A stretch of DNA of 7,076 bases from an uncultured Chloroflexota bacterium (GCA_937864975.1 CALMDI010000585.1:1-7076), one strand, 5' to 3'; counted from the first letter of the stretch, positions 1 through 5,855 are shown. Program-made: numbers and translations. Notes: a model not told the origin generated them from the sequence alone.

Positions 1-34
1 CCATAAACGGAGAAAGGGAGCCGTTGCCAACCAA

Positions 35-56
35 CAGGGTGAGATTTCGCATCCAC
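35..56. repeat. Intergenic repeat copy, left window edge
   Basis: This 22-bp stretch matches 5740-5761 at 19 of 22 positions; all three differences are A/G transitions. A purine-rich AAGGGAG lies upstream in both copies (13-19 here, 5732-5738 in the other), but the spacing differs by about 14 bp. The second copy is part of the MITE-like element at 5697-5785, so this may be a diverged or partial relative that extends beyond the left edge. No gene can be supported in positions 1-95: the frames are short and contain stops. Confidence 0.45.
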
Positions 57-59
57 GAT

Positions 60-74
60 AAGTTCTAGGAACTT
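60..74. repeat. 15-bp palindrome AAGTTC-TAG-GAACTT
   Basis: The arms AAGTTC (60-65) and GAACTT (69-74) are perfect reverse complements around a 3-nt centre. It lies just downstream of the minus-strand membrane protein gene. It could be an operator for a gene to the left, or part of a 3' structure together with the hairpin at 80-96. The function is unknown. Confidence 0.5.
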
Positions 75-79
75 CGAGC

Positions 80-96
80 GCGCAGAAAATCTGCGC
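80..96 (-). terminator. Hairpin overlapping the stop codon of the membrane protein gene (possible 3' structure)
   Basis: GCGCAGA (80-86) and TCTGCGC (90-96) form a perfect 7-bp stem with a 3-nt loop. The stem shares one base with the TAG stop of the minus-strand gene (96-98). No T-run follows on the minus strand, so it is not a canonical intrinsic terminator. It may instead stabilise the mRNA 3' end. Confidence 0.35.
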
Positions 97-443
97 TATA
101 CGAACTCGTCGCTTTTGGGCTTGTAGCTTCGCAGCGCGTGCCCGCGGAAGTGGTTGCCGAACAGCAGGTAAATGCCCGCGCCGATCAGAACGAGCGGCAG
201 CAGAATGTTAAAGTTAACCAGACCCTCGACCGTATCCCAAAACGCGAACAGCACGCCGATCACCAGCATCGCAACAGCGTTGCGGTTGCTCGTCCATACG
301 TGCCCCTCGCTGACCGTTCGCGCGAGCATTGCCGCGCCGACGACGAACAGAATGCCGGGCCACCAACTGTTCGTCAAAAAGAGCACTGCCAGCCCGATGA
401 GCATGACTCCCCCAAACACCTGCTCGCTGCGCTGTTTTATCAT
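96..443 (-). CDS. Small four-helix membrane protein, LiaF/DUF5668-like
   Basis: This is a 115-residue integral membrane protein with no catalytic motif. Hydrophobic segments lie at about residues 9-25, 28-44, 54-70 and 79-96, giving four helices. The short polar stretch ARTVSEGHVWTSNR separates the two pairs, and the C-terminal tail is basic and cytosolic-looking (FRGHALRSYKPKSDEF). Two similar halves, each with a W/L-P-x-x-(L/I)-x-x-x-G pattern (WWPGILFVVGAAML and LLPLVLIGAGIYLL), recall the transmembrane region shared by LiaI/LiaF-like and DUF5668 proteins. Members of that group often sit near envelope-stress or signalling genes. A purine-rich GAGAGGGA lies directly before the ATG, a rather tight spacing. 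The gene is divergent from the histidine kinase at 601. The family call rests on pattern only, and a generic hypothetical membrane protein is the fallback. Confidence 0.8.
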   Translation of the reverse strand: MIKQRSEQVFGGVMLIGLAVLFLTNSWWPGILFVVGAAMLARTVSEGHVWTSNRNAVAMLVIGVLFAFWDTVEGLVNFNILLPLVLIGAGIYLLFGNHFRGHALRSYKPKSDEFV

Positions 444-474
444 TCCCTCTCGTCGTCCTATGCCAACTGACGAT

Positions 475-511
475 GTTTATTCTCAGTACGCACCGGGTGT
501 TGAAAGGTTGC
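475..511 (-). promoter_or_regulatory. Possible promoter for the minus-strand membrane protein gene
   Basis: Read on the minus strand, a TTCAAC-like -35 is followed after about 16 bp by GAATAA as a possible -10. Both boxes match the consensus poorly. The region 444-600 contains no gene and must hold the divergent promoters for this gene and the kinase. This placement is a weak guess. Confidence 0.2.
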
Positions 512-533
512 GCGCAGGCGCGGCAGGTGACGT

Positions 534-565
534 TTGTACTACCACGCCACCTTTTATACGATAAT
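534..565 (+). promoter_or_regulatory. Possible promoter of the histidine kinase
   Basis: TTGTAC (534-539) and TACGAT (557-562) are separated by 17 bp, and an overlapping GATAAT lies at 560-565. Transcription would start near 569, giving a leader of about 30 nt. The -35 box is only a partial match to TTGACA. No good Shine-Dalgarno sequence lies directly upstream of the ATG at 601; the only GGAGAG, at 566-571, is too far away. Confidence 0.35.
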
Positions 566-600
566 GGAGAGCAACGACAGCAGAACCGTTCTTCGTTCCT

Positions 601-3303
601 ATGGACCCCACGAGCGACCGAATTCAGCAGGCGTGCGATGCCGTCAACAACGCCCCCACCGCCACGGCGGCGGCGTCCGCGCTGGCAGCATGGCTTGGCG
701 AGACGGGCACGCCGGGCGGCGTCCTGCTGCTGGAGCGCAGCGGCGTCGTGCACAGCCCGATTACAACGCCCGGTCATAGTCTCGACGGCGGGCTGCTGGC
801 ATGGCTGGAGGAGGTCGATTGGCACCTGTGGCGCGCGCCGCAGACTGCCCCCGATGGAGCGCTGCTGTTCCCACTCGTGCATACCGACCATTCCTACGGG
901 CTGGTGTGCGTCCAGGCGAACGCGCCGCAGGAGACCGCGCTGATGGCGGCGCTGCTGGCGGCGCGACTTCACCATCTTCGCCGGTCGGATGGCTGGCGCT
1001 CGACGCTCGAAAGCCTGCATGAGATCAGCCTGTCGCTCAACCGCCTCGCCAGCGACGATGGTTGGGATAAGCTGCTGGATCTGGTGCCGCTTCTGTTCGA
1101 CGCGACCTCCTTTTTTGTCGGGCTGGTCGACCGCCAGCGGCAGGAACTGGCGCTCCCGCTGGTGGTCGAAGATGGCTTGCGCTCGACGTGGGAGCCGATC
1201 CCCCTGTGCGGCTTGAGCGCCGCTGTCATCCAGTATGGCGTCGAGCTGCTTTTCAACGACCTCGAAGCGGAGGGCGAGCGCATCGCCTCGATGAACGTCG
1301 GCGTCTGCGACGACGAGCCGGGCATGTGGGCGCGCTCGTGGCTGGGCGTGCCAATGCGGAACCGCAACCGGGAGATTATCGGCATGGTCAGCGTGCAGAG
1401 CATCGTGCCGAATGCCTATCGCGATCAGGATTTGATGCTGCTGATGACCATCGGGGCGCAAATCGCGCTGGCGCTGGATAACGAGCAGCTTCTTTCGTCC
1501 GAGCGCGAGCGGCGCGGTATCGCGAGTATGCTGATGGACGTGGGACAGGTCGTCAGCGGGTCGCTGCATTACGAAGAAGTGCTTCAGTTGATCCTCGACC
1601 AGCTTCGACGGGTCGTGAATTACGACGCCGCGAGCATTTTGCTCCCATCGGCGAGCGCCCCCGACGGACAGCGAATGGTCATCTGCGCCGTTCAGGGATT
1701 GAACTTTGCGATGTTCGGCAAAGAAGTGCAGTTCGGCGAGAGCAGCCCGACGATGCTCGTCTATCGCTCCCGGCAGCCGCTCGTGGTCGAGAATACCGTC
1801 GAGCATCCCGGCTGGATGCTGAACATCACCCCGGAAAGCCGCCAGCCGCGCGCGTGGATTGGCGTGCCGATGGTGGTGCAGGATCGCGCGATTGGCGTGA
1901 TCTGCATGGACAAGTTCAGCCCCGGTTACTACGGCGAGCGCGACGCGAGCACGGCGTTCGCGCTGGCGCGCCACGCGGCGATTGCGGTCGAAAACGCGCG
2001 CCTGCACGCGCAGTCGCAGGCAAATCTGAGCGCCTTGCAGGAGCGCACGCGCCGCCTGACGATGATCCATCACATTAGCTCGATCATTACCTCCACGCTG
2101 GACGACAACGCCGTGCTCAACAGCGCGGCGCAGCTACTTACGCAGCTTTTCAAGGTCGATCACTGCGCGATTGCGCTTCTGAACGAGCGCACGCGCGAGC
2201 TGCGCGTGACCACCGAATATCCCGACATCGGGAATACGGGCTTTGAACTGGCGGACGTCGCCTCGCTCGACCGGTTGATAGACGAACAGGGCGTGGTCGC
2301 GGTCTACGACATTGACAGCGACGCGATGGACGACACCACCTACCGGATGCTTCAGCGAATCGGCGCGCGCTCCGCCATGATCGTACCCCTGTTCGTGGGG
2401 GATCGGATCATTGGCTTGCTGGCGGTGGACACGATCAGCCAACCGCACGCCTTCAGCGAGGACGAGCGCGAAACCTTTATGACCATCGCCGGGCAGGTAG
2501 CGCTCGCCGTCAACAACGCGGAGCTTTACCAGCAGGCGGTTGTGGCGAACCGCCTCAAGAGCGAATTCCTCGCCACGATGAGCCACGAACTGCGAACGCC
2601 TCTGAACGCCGTGATCGGCTACAGCGACATGCTGCTGAACAGTATGTACGGCGAACTCAACGAGATGCAGCAGGATCGCCTGAACCGCGTCAACACGAGC
2701 GGGCGGCATTTGCTGGCGCTCATCAACGACGTGCTTGACTTATCGAAAATCGAAGCGGGACAGATGGAACTGCAACTGTCGCCCATGCGGCTGTCGGATG
2801 TGGTGCCGGGGGCGCTGGAACAGGTGCGCCCCATCGCGGACGCCAAAGCCCTGCCGATTCAGGTCGAGGTACAGCCCGGCGAGCCGATTGTGAACGGCGA
2901 CCCGGAACGACTGCGGCAGGTCGTCAGCAACCTGCTGCACAACGCGATCAAGTTCACCCATGAAGGCAGCATTCGCGTGAGCGTCGCGCCGGTTCGCATC
3001 GAAGAGGGTCACCCCTCGGGCGGCTTAAAGCCGCCTTCCAGTTTGCGGATTCCCGACGGCGAGTGGGTGTCGCTGACGGTCGAGGATACCGGCATCGGCA
3101 TCAAGCCCGAAGATCAGGACGTGATTTTCGACGCCTTCCGGCAGGCGGACGGCTCGACGTCGCGCCAGTACGGCGGCACCGGCTTGGGGCTGGCGATCAT
3201 CCGGCAGCTTGCGCGGATGCACTATGGTTACATCTGGGTTTCCAGCACCCCTGGCAAAGGCAGCGCCTTTACCCTGCTGCTGCCCTGCGCCGACCGCGTG
3301 TAA
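601..3303 (+). CDS. Soluble multi-GAF sensor histidine kinase
   Basis: This 900-residue kinase probably senses a cytosolic ligand or redox signal and passes phosphate to a response regulator that is not in the window. Residues about 20-125 look like a degenerate GAF domain (GGVLLLER, then LVHTDHSYGLVCVQ). Clear GAF domains follow at about 135-295, 315-467 and 490-642, joined by helical linkers. HisKA spans 650-720, with the H-box SHELRTPLNA and phospho-acceptor His662. The ATPase domain has the N-box NLLHNAIKFTHEG (777-789), G1 DTGIGI (829-834), the F-box region FDAFRQADG and G2 GGTGLGLAI (858-866), so it appears active. There is no transmembrane segment, signal peptide or receiver domain. 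The first in-frame ATG was chosen because a stop lies at 562-564 and no alternative start lies between. The ribosome binding site is weak. An unusual proline/glycine-rich insert (about 802-815) lies between ATPase strands and is encoded by two adjacent DNA hairpins. Confidence 0.95.
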   Translation: MDPTSDRIQQACDAVNNAPTATAAASALAAWLGETGTPGGVLLLERSGVVHSPITTPGHSLDGGLLAWLEEVDWHLWRAPQTAPDGALLFPLVHTDHSYGLVCVQANAPQETALMAALLAARLHHLRRSDGWRSTLESLHEISLSLNRLASDDGWDKLLDLVPLLFDATSFFVGLVDRQRQELALPLVVEDGLRSTWEPIPLCGLSAAVIQYGVELLFNDLEAEGERIASMNVGVCDDEPGMWARSWLGVPMRNRNREIIGMVSVQSIVPNAYRDQDLMLLMTIGAQIALALDNEQLLSSERERRGIASMLMDVGQVVSGSLHYEEVLQLILDQLRRVVNYDAASILLPSASAPDGQRMVICAVQGLNFAMFGKEVQFGESSPTMLVYRSRQPLVVENTVEHPGWMLNITPESRQPRAWIGVPMVVQDRAIGVICMDKFSPGYYGERDASTAFALARHAAIAVENARLHAQSQANLSALQERTRRLTMIHHISSIITSTLDDNAVLNSAAQLLTQLFKVDHCAIALLNERTRELRVTTEYPDIGNTGFELADVASLDRLIDEQGVVAVYDIDSDAMDDTTYRMLQRIGARSAMIVPLFVGDRIIGLLAVDTISQPHAFSEDERETFMTIAGQVALAVNNAELYQQAVVANRLKSEFLATMSHELRTPLNAVIGYSDMLLNSMYGELNEMQQDRLNRVNTSGRHLLALINDVLDLSKIEAGQMELQLSPMRLSDVVPGALEQVRPIADAKALPIQVEVQPGEPIVNGDPERLRQVVSNLLHNAIKFTHEGSIRVSVAPVRIEEGHPSGGLKPPSSLRIPDGEWVSLTVEDTGIGIKPEDQDVIFDAFRQADGSTSRQYGGTGLGLAIIRQLARMHYGYIWVSSTPGKGSAFTLLLPCADRV
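3004..3035. repeat. Two adjacent palindromes embedded in the kinase coding sequence
   Basis: GAGGG (3004-3008) pairs with CCCTC (3013-3017) around TCAC. One base later GGCGGCTT (3019-3026) pairs with AAGCCGCC (3028-3035) around a single A. Both arm pairs are perfect. In frame they encode EGHPSGGLKPP in a loop of the ATPase domain where family members normally have only a short turn. This resembles an intergenic hairpin repeat that inserted into a gene without breaking the frame. Confidence 0.6.
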
Positions 3304-3325
3304 GATTCCCCCTCACGAACCTCTC

Positions 3326-3331
3326 CATAAT
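3326..3331 (+). promoter_or_regulatory. Possible -10 box (CATAAT) of the dioxygenase operon
   Basis: CATAAT matches TATAAT at five of six positions and lies about 66 bp before the dioxygenase start codon. No convincing -35 box is seen 16-18 bp upstream. If used, transcription would begin near 3338 and the transcript would start inside the leader hairpin region. The operon may instead be read through from the kinase gene. Confidence 0.25.
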
Positions 3332-3401
3332 GAACGCAGCCATTGCCACGGTTTCGCGCGTGGCTGCCCACTTTTGCTTTGAACTTCGCGAGGTGTTATG
3401 A
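3330..3401 (+). CDS. Possible 23-residue leader ORF overlapping the dioxygenase start
   Basis: An ATG at 3330 opens a 23-codon frame (MNAAIATVSRVAAHF, then CFELREVL). Its TGA stop (3399-3401) overlaps the ATG of the dioxygenase gene as ATGA, the same arrangement that couples the next two genes. No Shine-Dalgarno sequence is visible before it. If transcription starts at the CATAAT box, this ATG would lie upstream of the transcript. It may be chance, since the same frame is open from further upstream as an overlap with the kinase. It is listed because it would couple translation to the downstream gene. Confidence 0.2.
   Translation: MNAAIATVSRVAAHFCFELREVL
3336..3367 (+). promoter_or_regulatory. 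Two mutually exclusive hairpins upstream of the dioxygenase gene
   Basis: GCAGCCA (3336-3342) can pair with TGGCTGC (3361-3367). Alternatively GCCACG (3345-3350) can pair with CGTGGC (3359-3364) around GTTTCGCG. Both use 3361-3364, so only one can form. A T-rich tract (CTTTTGCTTT, 3371-3380) follows after a few bases. The structure could act as a weak terminator for the kinase gene or as a leader switch for the operon. Neither role is demonstrated. Confidence 0.35.
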
Positions 3402-4354
3402 CCACTCCGATTCAAGGGATTCATCACGTCACGGCAATCGCCAGCGATCCCCAGAAAAACATCGACTTTTACACGGGCGTCCTGGGGCTGCGGCTGGTCA
3501 AGCAGACTGTCAACTTCGACGATCCCGGCACGTATCATTTTTACTACGGCGACGAACTCGGTCGCCCCGGCACGCTCCTGACCTTTTTCCCGATTCCGCG
3601 CGCCTTTCAGGGGCAGCGCGGCGCGGGACAGGTCACGGTTACCGGCTTATCCATCCCGGATGGCGCGCTCGATTACTGGCGGGAGCGGCTTGAAGCGAGC
3701 GGGGCGCGCGTCGAAGAACCCTTCACGCGCTTCGACGAAACGGCGCTGACGTTTTACGACCCCGACGACCTTCAACTCGAACTGGTCGAAAGCAAAACGC
3801 CGGGACCGGGCGTGGTCGGGCAGGCAAGCCCGATCCCCGAATCGGCGGCTGTTCGCGGCGTGTCGCACGTTCAGCTTCAGGAAGAAGGCTACGAGCGCAC
3901 GGCAGCGCTGCTGACCGAGACGCTGGGCTTTCGCCTCACGCAGTCGGCAGATAATCGCTTCCGCTTTGAGGCAGGCACGGGCGGGCACGGCGCGACGGTC
4001 GATCTGGTCTGCACGCCCGGCGCGCTGCCGGGGCGTGTCGCCGCGGGAAGCGTGCATCACGTCGCCTTTCGCACGCCGGACGACGAGGCTCAATTGGCGT
4101 GGCGGCGGGCGCTGATTGAGCTGGGTTACAACGTGTCGCCGGTGATGGATCGCCAGTATTTCCACTCGATTTACTTCCGCGAGCCGGGCGGCGTGCTGTT
4201 CGAGATCGCCACCGACGCGCCAGGGTTCGCGGTTGACGAGCCAGTCGAGGCGTTGGGCACGTCGTTAAGGCTGCCGCCAGCGCAGGAAATGGCGCGCGCC
4301 ATGCTGGAACGGCGCTTACCGAAAATCACGCTGCCGGGACGCGCCAACTCATGA
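3398..4354 (+). CDS. mhqO: Ring-cleaving dioxygenase, MhqO/MhqE-type (vicinal oxygen chelate fold)
   Basis: This is a 318-residue predicted metal-dependent extradiol-type dioxygenase of the glyoxalase/bleomycin-resistance superfamily. Family members are thought to open hydroquinone- or catechol-like rings during quinone detoxification. The N-terminal half carries GIHHVTAIASD (7-17), DFYTGVLGLRLVKQTVNFDD (23-42) and LQLELVES (125-132). The C-terminal half carries VSHVQL (155-160), VHHVAFRTPDDE (219-230) and GVLFEIATDAPGF (265-277). Likely metal ligands are His9 or His10, His220 or His221, and Glu269, by analogy with the family. The length is typical. GAGG ends four bases before the ATG. The stop overlaps the hydrolase start by 4 bp, so the two are co-translated, as expected for this dioxygenase-hydrolase pair. 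No MhqR-like repressor gene is present. The substrate is not determined by sequence, and the symbol follows the Bacillus family naming. Confidence 0.92.
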   Translation: MTTPIQGIHHVTAIASDPQKNIDFYTGVLGLRLVKQTVNFDDPGTYHFYYGDELGRPGTLLTFFPIPRAFQGQRGAGQVTVTGLSIPDGALDYWRERLEASGARVEEPFTRFDETALTFYDPDDLQLELVESKTPGPGVVGQASPIPESAAVRGVSHVQLQEEGYERTAALLTETLGFRLTQSADNRFRFEAGTGGHGATVDLVCTPGALPGRVAAGSVHHVAFRTPDDEAQLAWRRALIELGYNVSPVMDRQYFHSIYFREPGGVLFEIATDAPGFAVDEPVEALGTSLRLPPAQEMARAMLERRLPKITLPGRANS

Positions 4355-4989
4355 CACAATCCACGAACTCATTGGGCTTCATCCACCAGTACCAACCGGG
4401 CAGCGGCACGCTCACGCTGCTATTGCTGCATGGCACGGGCGGCGATGAAACGGCGTTGCTGTCCGTCGGGCGGGCGCTTGCGCCCAACGCCAATCTGCTC
4501 AGCCCGCGCGGCAGGGTGCCGGAAGGGACTCAAAACCGCTTCTTCCGCCGCCTGCGGGAAGGCGTCTTCGATATCGAGGATTTGATCGCGCGGGCGGGCG
4601 AGCTTGCCGAGTTCGTGACAGCGGCGTCGGCGGAGTACGGCTTCGACCCGCGCCGCGTGGTCGGCGTGGGCTACTCAAACGGCGCGAACATGGCGGGCGC
4701 TCTGCTGCTGCTCCACCCCGGCACTCTCGCGGGCGCGGTGCTGCTGCGCCCAATGGTGCCGCTGGAACCTGAAACGCCGCCCGATTTGACACGCATCCCG
4801 GTCTTGATCACCGCGGGTCGCTTCGACGAGCTTGTTCCGGTCGAACAGGTGGATGCACTGGCGGCGCTGCTGACCCGCTACGGCGCGGACGTCACGCTGC
4901 GCTGGGAGAATGTGGGGCATGGACTTGCACAGGCGGAATTTGAAGACGCACGGGCGTGGTTGGCAGAGCTGTTCCCGGAACCGACGTAG
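4351..4989 (+). CDS. mhqD: Alpha/beta hydrolase, MhqD-type carboxylesterase
   Basis: This 212-residue serine hydrolase belongs to the phospholipase/carboxylesterase family. The oxyanion-hole motif is LLHGTGGDE (26-33). The nucleophile elbow is GVGYSNGANMAG, with Ser109. Asp159 in AGRFDE and His190 in NVGHGL complete the catalytic triad. The length is usual for the family. It begins inside the dioxygenase stop codon (ATGA) with only a weak GGGAC upstream, so its translation is probably coupled to that gene. In Bacillus the homologous partner is induced by quinones and works alongside the dioxygenase, so a role in hydrolysing ring-cleavage or conjugated products is inferred. The exact substrate is unknown. 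No clear terminator follows. Confidence 0.9.
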   Translation: MTQSTNSLGFIHQYQPGSGTLTLLLLHGTGGDETALLSVGRALAPNANLLSPRGRVPEGTQNRFFRRLREGVFDIEDLIARAGELAEFVTAASAEYGFDPRRVVGVGYSNGANMAGALLLLHPGTLAGAVLLRPMVPLEPETPPDLTRIPVLITAGRFDELVPVEQVDALAALLTRYGADVTLRWENVGHGLAQAEFEDARAWLAELFPEPT

Positions 4990-5122
4990 AGGACATCCCC
5001 GGAATTCATCACAACTCGACGCTGACTTCCAGCGGCTGAATCTGGGTCGGCTCGGTCGGCATCGCTGTAGTTTTACCGCGACGACCGCTCCAACGTCGTG
5101 GCGAAAACGCGGCGGGCGCGGG

Positions 5123-5128
5123 TACAAT
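5123..5128 (+). promoter_or_regulatory. Likely -10 box (TACAAT) for the MaoC gene
   Basis: TACAAT lies 42 bp before the MaoC start codon and matches the -10 consensus at five of six positions. No -35 match is seen at the usual spacing (GGCGAA at 5100-5105). An imperfect hairpin (5077-5085 with 5095-5103, 8 of 9 pairs) lies just upstream and might be an operator. The remainder of 4990-5170 holds no supported gene. Confidence 0.4.
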
Positions 5129-5170
5129 CGGCGCTGAAGCCGCATTCACACCTTCACGGAGAGAGCGCCG

Positions 5171-5656
5171 ATGGCTTATCTAGCCGACGCCCCGATGGGC
5201 ATCTATTTCGAGGAGATTGAAATCGGCAGGCGCATGGTCACGCGCGGTCGCACCATCACCGAAGCCGATCTGGTCAATTTTGCCGGACTGACGGGCGACT
5301 ACAACCCGATGCACACCGACGCCGACTACATGAAACAATCACAGTTCGGGCAGCGCATCGCCCACGGTATGCTGACGCTCAGCTACGCGGTCGGTCAAGC
5401 CTACCAGCTTGGCTTCATGGAGCGCACGATTCTGGCGTTTCGCAGCCTCGAAATGAAGTTCAGCGCGCCCGTCTTTATCGGGGATACCCTGCACGTCGAA
5501 CTGGTGGTGCGCGAAAAGAAAGAGGCGCGGCGCATGGGCGGCGGCTGGGTCACGCTCGACGTTAAGATCGTCAATCAGGACGGCAAAAGCGTTCAGTCCG
5601 GCGAATGGGTCGTCATGCTGGCGCTCCGCGACATGCAGGGCGCGCCGGACGCCTGA
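5171..5656 (+). CDS. MaoC-type hot-dog dehydratase/hydratase
   Basis: This 161-residue single hot-dog-domain protein is of the MaoC / (R)-specific enoyl-CoA hydratase family. These enzymes add or remove water on acyl-CoA thioesters. The N-terminus has the characteristic YFEEIEIGRRMVTRGRTIT. The hydratase motif follows as LTGDYNPMHTDADYM, with catalytic-type Asp43 and His48 and the conserved Asn45. FGQRIAHGMLTLS (59-71) forms the central helix, and FSAPVFIGDTLHVE with WVTLDVKIVNQDG complete the sheet. GGAGAGAG precedes the ATG by five bases, which supports this start over the in-frame Met9. It is 181 bp from the hydrolase gene and probably transcribed separately. A fatty-acid or polyhydroxyalkanoate role is possible, but no neighbour specifies the substrate. 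Confidence 0.93.
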   Translation: MAYLADAPMGIYFEEIEIGRRMVTRGRTITEADLVNFAGLTGDYNPMHTDADYMKQSQFGQRIAHGMLTLSYAVGQAYQLGFMERTILAFRSLEMKFSAPVFIGDTLHVELVVREKKEARRMGGGWVTLDVKIVNQDGKSVQSGEWVVMLALRDMQGAPDA

Positions 5657-5687
5657 CGCGCCCGCCAATGCACATCCCGAATGATCT

Positions 5688-5794
5688 ATAAGTGGTACCG
5701 TGATTGTTAATTCCGAAACCCCACCCCGCGCAAGGGAGGCAGGGTGGGGTTTCGCGTCCACAGCATGGCAACTAGCAATCACAGTATAAGTGGT
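5688..5794. mobile_element. MITE-like element with 9-bp flanking direct repeat
   Basis: ATAAGTGGT occurs at 5688-5696 and again at 5786-5794, immediately flanking an 89-bp unit (5697-5785). The unit has imperfect terminal inverted repeats: the first 15 bases match the reverse complement of the last 15 at 12 positions, with a core of GTGATTG/CAATCAC. Nested inside is a perfect 13-bp inverted repeat, CGAAACCCCACCC (5714-5726) with GGGTGGGGTTTCG (5742-5754). There is no ORF. The arrangement is that of a non-autonomous miniature transposon with a target-site duplication. The inner hairpin could also serve as a 3' structure for the MaoC transcript. No transposase is in the window. Confidence 0.6.
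5740..5761. repeat. Second copy of the 22-bp intergenic repeat, inside the MITE-like element
   Basis: It matches 35-56 at 19 of 22 positions. It covers the right arm of the inner hairpin and the seven bases beyond, so the two sites share part of a repeat family rather than isolated short words. Confidence 0.5.
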
Positions 5795-5835
5795 TCATCC
5801 GGCAAGTCAGTTGGCGAAAAGACAGTCGGTCGTAG

Positions 5836-5855
5836 GGGCACGACACGTCGTGCCC
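5836..5855. repeat. 20-bp palindrome with 9-bp arms
   Basis: GGGCACGAC (5836-5844) and GTCGTGCCC (5847-5855) are perfect reverse complements separated by AC. It lies between the MITE-like element and the chitinase start, about 47 bp before the ATG. No T-run follows. It may be a dispersed genomic repeat or an operator for the chitinase gene. It is separate from the MITE-like element. Confidence 0.6.

Noticed and set aside
564..779. ATG at 564 as an upstream start of the kinase or a small gene
   Set aside because: It is in a different frame from the kinase and its product becomes an arginine-rich shadow. The kinase frame has a stop at 562-564, so 601 is the first start.
214..2073. Long minus-strand open frame (619 codons) antisense to the kinase
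   Set aside because: Its translation is arginine-, histidine- and alanine-rich with no domain, and it mirrors the codon phase of the kinase. It is a shadow typical of high-GC genes.
2134..2709. Minus-strand open frame of 191 codons
   Set aside because: Antisense shadow of the kinase GAF3/HisKA region, with no recognisable motif.
3063..3401. Plus-strand frame of 112 codons spanning the kinase end and the dioxygenase leader
   Set aside because: Most of it is a shadow of the kinase in another frame. Only the last 23 codons, after 3330, lie outside the kinase gene and are listed separately as a weak leader ORF.
5714..5754. Intrinsic terminator of the MaoC gene
   Set aside because: The 13-bp stem is strong, but CGTCC rather than a T-run follows on the plus strand. 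The flanking direct repeats fit a mobile element better.
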